A DNA stretch of 64,000 nt, taken from assembly GCA_015680685.1 (NCBI GenBank), contig MNCI01006964.1, forward strand, positions 92,748 to 156,747, read 5' to 3'. Shown here one piece after another: positions 58,283-64,000 of the stretch. The translations under genes and the position numbers were made by a program. Under the pieces are notes generated by a model, which worked only from the letters and a program-made list of their open reading frames with translations, was not told the origin of the DNA and ran no database searches. This DNA comes from Gnetum montanum. Taxonomy: Eukaryota > Streptophyta > Gnetopsida > Gnetales > Gnetaceae. Position 1 is the stretch's first letter; each line of letters starts with the position of its first letter.

Positions 58283-59002
58283 ATGGCTTACGCAATAGAG
58301 GAAGCTCCCACCACAACAAACATAAACGACAACCTCATAGACGTACTATCTCATACACACAATGCATTAAAACATAAGAATGTAACGCCTACCTTGCTCG
58401 ACCTCGTCTTAACATCATCAAAGCATCACCAAGCACTAGCACATGTGCTCGCCTCCATCCTTGCTACAGAAAACATGTTTCCAATTGAAGATGCCATTCG
58501 TGGAGCCATTACATCCCCTGTACCACAAGATACAAACACAATGACTCTAACCTTCTGCAACAATGATGTCAAGATCGATCCCAAACAAGGGGATGTCACA
58601 CATACACCGTTGAACATTAGTGTAAGCATCAAAAAATACATAGTATGTAGAGTACACATCGATGATGGTGCGGTAGAAAATGTTGTTGCACACTCCATCG
58701 TCGAACGACTAGGCCTAACGCACAACATTCAACCAACCAAAATTGAGTTTGTAAACTCCTTCGATGGAGCATGCGTAGCCATTAAAGGCACAATCCACAT
58801 CGCCTTCATGATAGGAGACCAACACCCCACGTTTGCAAACTTTACAGTCGTCAATAAGATGCTAGACTGCAACATGATCCTAGGACACCCCTGGCTAGCT
58901 AGGTCATGCACAGTGTCATCTACCATCCACCAAGAACTCCACTTCCTCCACAAAGGGAGGGAGACCATCATACTTGGTGAAAATGCCCCATCCACCCAAT
59001 AG
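58283..59002 (+). CDS. Element C aspartic protease region, open frame of 239 codons
   Basis: The longest uninterrupted frame in the nested block. It aligns with the protease regions of A and B: LSHTHNALKHKNVTPTLLDL, ALAHVLASI, MTLTFCNNDVKIDP, the active-site segment VHIDDGAVENVVAHSIVERL (about residues 124-144), FVNSFDGACVAIKGTIHI, and MILGHPWLARS near the C-terminus. The site reads D-D-G-A rather than the usual D-[ST]-G. It would cut the gag precursor in the particle. The true start may lie upstream, since gag and protease are normally one polyprotein. Being open while gag is broken may be chance or may mean later decay. It ends with TAG at 59000-59002, and the repeat array follows 12 bases later. 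Confidence 0.7.
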   Translation: MAYAIEEAPTTTNINDNLIDVLSHTHNALKHKNVTPTLLDLVLTSSKHHQALAHVLASILATENMFPIEDAIRGAITSPVPQDTNTMTLTFCNNDVKIDPKQGDVTHTPLNISVSIKKYIVCRVHIDDGAVENVVAHSIVERLGLTHNIQPTKIEFVNSFDGACVAIKGTIHIAFMIGDQHPTFANFTVVNKMLDCNMILGHPWLARSCTVSSTIHQELHFLHKGRETIILGENAPSTQ

Positions 59003-59014
59003 GAATTCACAACC

Positions 59015-59125
59015 TCTATCCAAAATGATGTTAAACTATCCCATGTCCAAAATGATGTTAAACTAACAATGGCCCGAAAAGGCCTTAAACTAGCATACGG
59101 CCCAGAACGGCCTAAAACTATCACC
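59015..59125. repeat. Element C tandem array after protease
   Basis: Units AATGATGTTAAACTATCC (twice), then GGCCCGAAAAGGCC and CCCAGAACGGCC each followed by TTAAACTA or TAAAACTA. Both repeat types known from A and B occur side by side here. Confidence 0.75.
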
Positions 59126-59279
59126 TTTTGCAATGATTTTTCTTTCACTCATACATTTCAACTCTATGTACAATAGGTATTGCTTGATTTTCTTTTCTTT
59201 CTAGTCAATTTTTGTAGGATCTTGTAGACACACAGCATGACCATGCATGTAGCATCACATCTTACACAAGCAAGGTAAG

Positions 59280-59605
59280 CACAGAATAGTCTACTATGAC
59301 TATAAATTGACATAGAATAGTCTTGGAGCTATGACTTAAAACTAGCACCACAGAACATCCTGGCACCATGATAGTAAACTGATGTCATAGAGCTTTGTCC
59401 AGTATGATACTAAACTGCCATGCTTGTCCACCAGAGTCCACTAAGACTATAAACTAGCTTGCCTCTTTATAGTCTGCCACGACTATAAACTAGCATTGCA
59501 CCATCCGCTACGATGCTAAACTGGCACCGTCCAAAGGGTTATGACATAAAACTAACCCACAATAGTCCGCTAAGAGTACAAACTGGCGACATCATCGACG
59601 ACTAG
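59280..59605. repeat. Element C second TAAACT array
   Basis: About nine units with the pattern CTACTATGACTATAAATTG or CCACTAAGACTATAAACTAG. It corresponds to the array that follows integrase in A and B, although C has no integrase between the two arrays. Confidence 0.75.
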
Positions 59606-60767
59606 GCACAAATTGAAAATATGTGTAGTTGTAATTGGCTGTACATGTTCCACAAAGACTTGCTACATGATTCATCTCGTGGACCTTCATAAAATTGATG
59701 TTGTTCAAAGATTTTTTTTGCCTTGAAACTTCACATGATGGCCACATTTCCTCAGCTACATTCAAGTTTAAAGTGTTTAGCTAATTGAATCATTTATGGT
59801 TTTCTTGTCCCCTTGAAGTTGTGTTTGCAAGATGACACACTTGAGGCGCTCGTGCACAGATGCACTCCATCATGACGACAAGGTATCACATTCTTCCTGA
59901 TGCTCGCAACTAGGTTAATCAATTAGCTCATAAGTACATTTCCAACTCCTTATGCATTCCCTATTCCTCATCATGTTCTCCTTACCCTACTCAGTTGTAG
60001 TCCCTTGATACAATATTCATCCCAAAACTCTTAATGCACTATTGCACACTGTGATTCCCTAAGCAGTTGCAACACAAAACAAAACACATAGCACATGATA
60101 CAAACGCAAGCACATGAGCATGAGTACGACACAAAAGGAAAGCTCTTTCAAAAAGACAAAAAAAAAAACCAAAAGAAAAGGAGAAACAAAAAAAAAGAAA
60201 ACAAGAAAAAGAAAAAAAAAAGAAGAACAAAAAGGTAAAAGAGCAAAGTGCATGGAAAAGGTCTTCATGACCCCATTGACATCATAAACAAAAGAATATT
60301 AGCCATTCTCATATAAGCCCCAGGTGAGAAGGCAATTGTCTTGGGAAAACACTTGTGTCTCAAATGATCATGCTGCACGTCATCACATGGATTTGGCTAT
60401 TTACAATGGACCCCCCTTAAACATGGCATAAGGGTTCTGTTTCTCTAAAGAACGCACCTCCAATGTCTTGGTTCTGAGTCTACTGAAAACCCGACTATTG
60501 ACAAGGACCAATGACACAACTTGCTCACGCGAGAGCACTCCTCTCCCACAATTCTGGCAACACTTATAACCCTTGATCATCTTTTGATTTCCCCAACTAC
60601 AACTAATCCCTTTGCATCTTGAACTAAATTTTCCTCAATCCCATGTACTTTTGAAAATGGTGCGACGACATCCAGCTAGGGGCCAATGGACAATTCTTGG
60701 TACTTGGTTGTTCATGGTGTTTTTTACTTCTTTGTTGACGTCTCTCGAGTGGATTCCTCTAGACATC
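59606..60767 (+). other. Element C 3' untranslated region
   Basis: No pol fragment on either strand. It contains a nearly pure purine stretch at about 60147-60244 (A-rich with G; Lys codons on +, Phe codons on -). The open frames on the - strand at 60039-60268 are translations of that stretch. The last 80 bp resemble the end of B before its polypurine tract. Confidence 0.6.
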
Positions 60768-60783
60768 AACAAAGAGGGGCCAA
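60768..60783 (+). promoter_or_regulatory. Element C polypurine tract
   Basis: AACAAAGAGGGGCCAA directly precedes the LTR start TGAAACACC, as in A and B. Confidence 0.75.
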
Positions 60784-63005
60784 TGAAACACCATAAAATT
60801 TTAGCTTAGAAACTTTGAAACAAGAAAGACTCAATCCATTTTAGATATTCAGGAGGCAAAGCTTGACTAAGGCATGGAACTCACATCCTGCTTGCTCATG
60901 TTGTCAAGCTAGCTTGCCCTGAACGTGACCAACCATGATAACTTCAAAATTAGGTTAAAATAGTCCTAATTTGAATGGGTAAGGCCTCCTTAGGGCCCAT
61001 TGATGTCTGCTCCAAGTTTCAGCATTGAAAATCCAAGATTTCAAGTCCAAATCACACAAATCTTGCTACTCATGCTGAGGTCACGCCCAGGTCATGCTGG
61101 CAATGTGAGTTCAGCATGAGTACCTTAAAATAGCCTCAAAATAGCCCAAAAAGTGTTAAAATGGTCTGATTTTGAGGGTAAAAATCATCCTTAAGGTCTA
61201 TTAATGATTTCGTCGAGTTTTAGCCTCCAGAACTTCAGATTTCATCTCCAAAAATGTTCATTTTCGTTGCTCACGCCCAAGTCACGCTGGCAGTGTGAAT
61301 CCAGCGTGAGTCACACAAAAAAACCTCTAAATAGTATCAAAATGGTCTAATTTAAAGGGTAAAACTCACCCTTAAGGTCCATTAATGATTTCTTCAAGTT
61401 TTGGCCTCTAGAACTTCAGATTTCAGCTCCAAAAACGTTCATTTTCATTGCTCACGCCCAAGTCACGTTGGCAGCATGAGTCTAGCGTGAGTCACTCAAA
61501 ATAGCCTCTAAATAGTGTTAAAATGGTTTGATTTTGAAGGTACAAGGCCCCCTAAAGGTCCACTAATGATTGCTCTAGGTCCTAGCCCTTAGAATTCTAA
61601 TTTCAAGCTCAAAAATACTCTGTTTTCATTGCGCACACCTAGGTCACGCTGGGGTCACATTGAGGTCATGCTGATAGCGTGAGCCCAACATGACCAAATA
61701 AAAATAGGTCAAATCAAGTAGTTCCAAGCATAGTTTTCAGCATCAACTCAACCCCCAAGGATATGCAATAGTTCTACTTGTTCATAGGCTCCAGAAAATC
61801 AAAGTTTGAGCATGAAACCTGACATTTTGGCTTGGTAACGCTGAGGTCACGTTGGGGTCATGCTAACAGCGTGAGCCCAGTGTGAGCTGTGAAAAGTGGC
61901 CCAAATAAATGCAAGAAGATACTAAAATTTAGCATCCAGGCCACCTTGGAGATTAGGTAGTAGTTTTACTTCAAAGAATAGGCATCAGAGGTCAAAATTC
62001 AGCTCAAAATGTGTCACTTCTAGTTGGTCATGCTGAGGTCATGCTAGCAGCATGAGCCCAGTGTGAGCACTGGTCATGATCAAGCAAAAGCACTTTAGAT
62101 GCATGTTGAGGGAACTCTAGGACAAGATCAACGCATGCTAGTGGCCTTGGTGAAGCAAAAAACATTTCTAGCAGTAGCCAAGTCAGAGATCCAAAATTTT
62201 TAGGTGAGCCAGAGTCAATCCCTCTTGGATTTCATTGTAAATTTTCATTGTGAGCCTCACCATCTGTGATCTTGTCAATCTCTTACGCTACTTCTAGGGG
62301 CATAAGTTAGCTTGCATTATATGATACAGTGCACCTGGTCTAGAATGTAGTCTACCTATGCATGTCTAGTTTGCGCATAGCTGTGCATTGAACACCTGTC
62401 ACATGATCCGTTTTTATCAGATCTCACAACCATTGACTTCATTTGCAAATCCTACTTCTGAGCTTAGAAAAATGTATAAATACCCTGCTCATTAACATAA
62501 ATAGGGTTGGCAAAATTTGGGAAAAGAAAACCAGCAATCCTGAGCCTAGACACACGTGATCCACAACGCTTGTAAACACCTCGCATCGAAGCTTAACATT
62601 CAACTTGCAATGCAACTACGTTTTGACCAGTGCACATCTTGTTAATTAATACAACATTGTTCAATTTTTTTGCCTCCTATTGTGCTATTTTGGTTCATTT
62701 TTTGAATTATTCTATTTTATTGCACGCTTTCTGCATACATTCTCTGTACGTTTACATGCTATATTTCACATTTACATTACATTGCATTACGCTCTCTGTT
62801 TTACATTTCGTGATGATAACCCCAGCACAGGCCATAGCATATGCTTAGGGAAGTCCTTGGTTGATCTACGTGCAAACCATCCAAGGCACTCTACCTTCAT
62901 TTTTTCAGCTTGCCCTCACGTGAAGGCAGGGTCATCTGTATCTCTCTGGAGATATTTCGACATTCATTTTCCTCCAACCTTACATCGATGATTTCGAACA
63001 GTACA
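60784..63005 (+). repeat. Element C 3' LTR
   Basis: 2222 bp, uninterrupted. Six copies of the roughly 190-bp unit with a TCACGCTGGCAGCGTGAG-like core lie near 61085, 61280, 61457, 61650, 61855 and 62040. A TATA element GTATAAATA lies at 62474-62482; the LTR ends CAGTACA. It is about 400 bp longer than the 5' LTR, which equals two repeat units. Confidence 0.88.
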
Positions 63006-63010
63006 ATCTT
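63006..63010. repeat. Target-site duplication of element C, right copy
   Basis: ATCTT, one base different from ATCCT at 39333-39337. The pol frame of D continues directly after it. Confidence 0.65.
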
Positions 63011-63920
63011 GAGCTGGCTAGAATTGATCCAAGGATACGCCAACATCATATCTACACCGACCTGACCATGAATCCAAGAAGGTAGTTGTAGAGGTGACTG
63101 AATCTAAAGTTGAAGCAGATCATCAAGGAGAAAATTAAACAACTCCTCAAGGAAGGGTTCATCTATCCCATCATGGATAGTGAGTAGGTTAGCTCATTTG
63201 TCATTATGCCAAAGAAAGGTGGCACATGGTAGGTCTACATTGAATTTAGGCTATTGAATATGAAAACATTTAGAGATCATTTTCCATTTCCATTTGTGGA
63301 CTAAGTGTTAGGCACCATATCTAGGCATTGCTATTATAGCTTCTTGGATGGTTATAGTGGCTATAACCAATTCTAGATTATGTTAGAAAGATTAGGCCAA
63401 AACAACTTTCATGAGTCCCTAGGGAACTTTTTCATATTGCAAGATGACAATTGGTCTATGCAAAGCCCCTACAATATTTCAATGCCTAGTTCTTAGTATT
63501 TTTCAATAGTAGGTTGGTAGCAGGGTAGAAGTCTTTATGGATGACTACTCTACCTATGGGACTACATTTGAGCAAGCCCTAGATGACCTTGAGCAAATAC
63601 TGAAAAGATGTGTTGAAATAAACCTTAGGCTCAATTGGCAGAAAAGCCATTTAATGGTCTAGGAGGGCATAGTACTAGGGCACAAAATTACTCAGGTAGG
63701 GATTGAGGTAGAGCCAAGAAAGATAAGGGTCATCCAAGGAATCATAGGTCAACTAGAGATAGTCAAAGATTGATCATTCCTTAGACACACTAGCTACTAC
63801 TGATAGTTTATAGAGAATTTCTCTAAGATTGCAATGCCATTGGTCAAGCTTACAAAGAAAGATGCTTCATTCATCTAGATCAAGAAGTGCAAACATGCAT
63901 TCCAATAGCTAAAGGAAAAA
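63011..63920 (+). pseudogene. Element D reverse transcriptase (broken)
   Basis: Continues the D pol frame cut at 39337. Segments in order: a RIRQHHIYTD part, IKQLLKEGFIYPIMDSE, VSSFVIMPKKGGTW, RDHFPFPF, SFLDGYSGYNQF, then the catalytic VFMDDYSTYG near 63532-63560 (Athila-type elements have FMDDFSVYG), NLRLNWQKSHLMV and GIVLGHKIT. TAG stops and frame changes are frequent. Lineage call from the FMDD box and the linker upstream of C. Confidence 0.8.
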
Positions 63921-64000
63921 CTCATAGAAACTCTAATTTTCCAAGCATTAGACTAGTCTAGACCATTTCATATAATGACAGATGCATCTAATTATGCCTT
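63921..64000 (+). pseudogene. Element D RNase H start (cut by the window edge)
   Basis: FQALD followed by PFHIMTDASNYA marks the first RNase H motif with its Asp. The rest of D, including integrase and the 3' LTR, lies beyond 64000. Confidence 0.6.

Larger units (their letters stand above)
39338..63005 (+). mobile_element. Element C: gag-protease-only Tat-like element, split by element B
   Basis: The 5' LTR (39338-40871 continued at 55620-55911), the internal part 55912-60783 and the 3' LTR (60784-63005) form one element of about 8.9 kb once B is set aside. It has a primer site, leader, gag, an open protease frame, TAAACT arrays, a 3' untranslated part and a polypurine tract. No reverse transcriptase, RNase H or integrase sequence was found on either strand. 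It shares LTR start, primer site and polypurine context with A and B. Confidence 0.85.

Noticed and set aside
60039-60268. Phe/Ser-rich small membrane protein on the - strand
   Set aside because: It is only the translation of the homopurine tract read on the other strand.

Overview
The window reads as nuclear DNA of a gene-poor seed plant. I infer a gymnosperm such as a conifer from two short genes buried among old, mutually nested LTR retrotransposons; the species cannot be read from this sequence. Only two ordinary host genes are visible. One is a three-exon class III peroxidase on the + strand (7253-8828). The other is a single-exon hybrid proline-rich / 8-cysteine-motif secreted protein on the - strand (9953-10384). 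They lie tail to tail in a roughly 4-kb island of normal composition.

Left of the genes (1-6300) is AT-rich DNA with decayed LINEs. A complete-length RTE-type LINE (2755-6070, - strand) is flanked by a perfect 14-bp target duplication and carries a tRNA-derived SINE. Two partial relatives of this LINE lie at 346-1115. From 11.1 to 13.6 kb there are only small repeats and a second SINE-like unit.

The rest is Ty3/gypsy retroelements. Element A (13632-32887, - strand, 5-bp duplication AATAG) is a 19-kb Tat-lineage element with two RNase H domains. A chain of nested insertions follows: an Athila-like integrase remnant E (-), an Athila-like element D (+, runs off the right edge), element C in D, and element B in the 5' LTR of C. 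A, B and C are relatives: they share LTR starts, primer-binding-site sequence, polypurine context and internal repeat types. A and B carry pol. C has only gag and protease and looks like a non-autonomous parasite.

The most unusual feature is a multi-exon gene carried antisense inside A (about 22.5-26.2 kb, + strand), between protease and reverse transcriptase. B carries its 3' half at the same place and in the same antisense orientation. The main conserved exon is 824 bp in both copies, and the last intron is conserved in position. In A this gene has its own TATA box and palindromic repeat arrays upstream. No product could be recognised. Arrays of about 30-bp units containing a TAAACT core (either strand) flank protease and follow integrase in A and B, and related arrays occur in C.

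All retroelement coding regions carry stops or frameshifts, many of them TAG where a relative has Gln or Trp. The exception is the protease frame of C, which is open over 239 codons.
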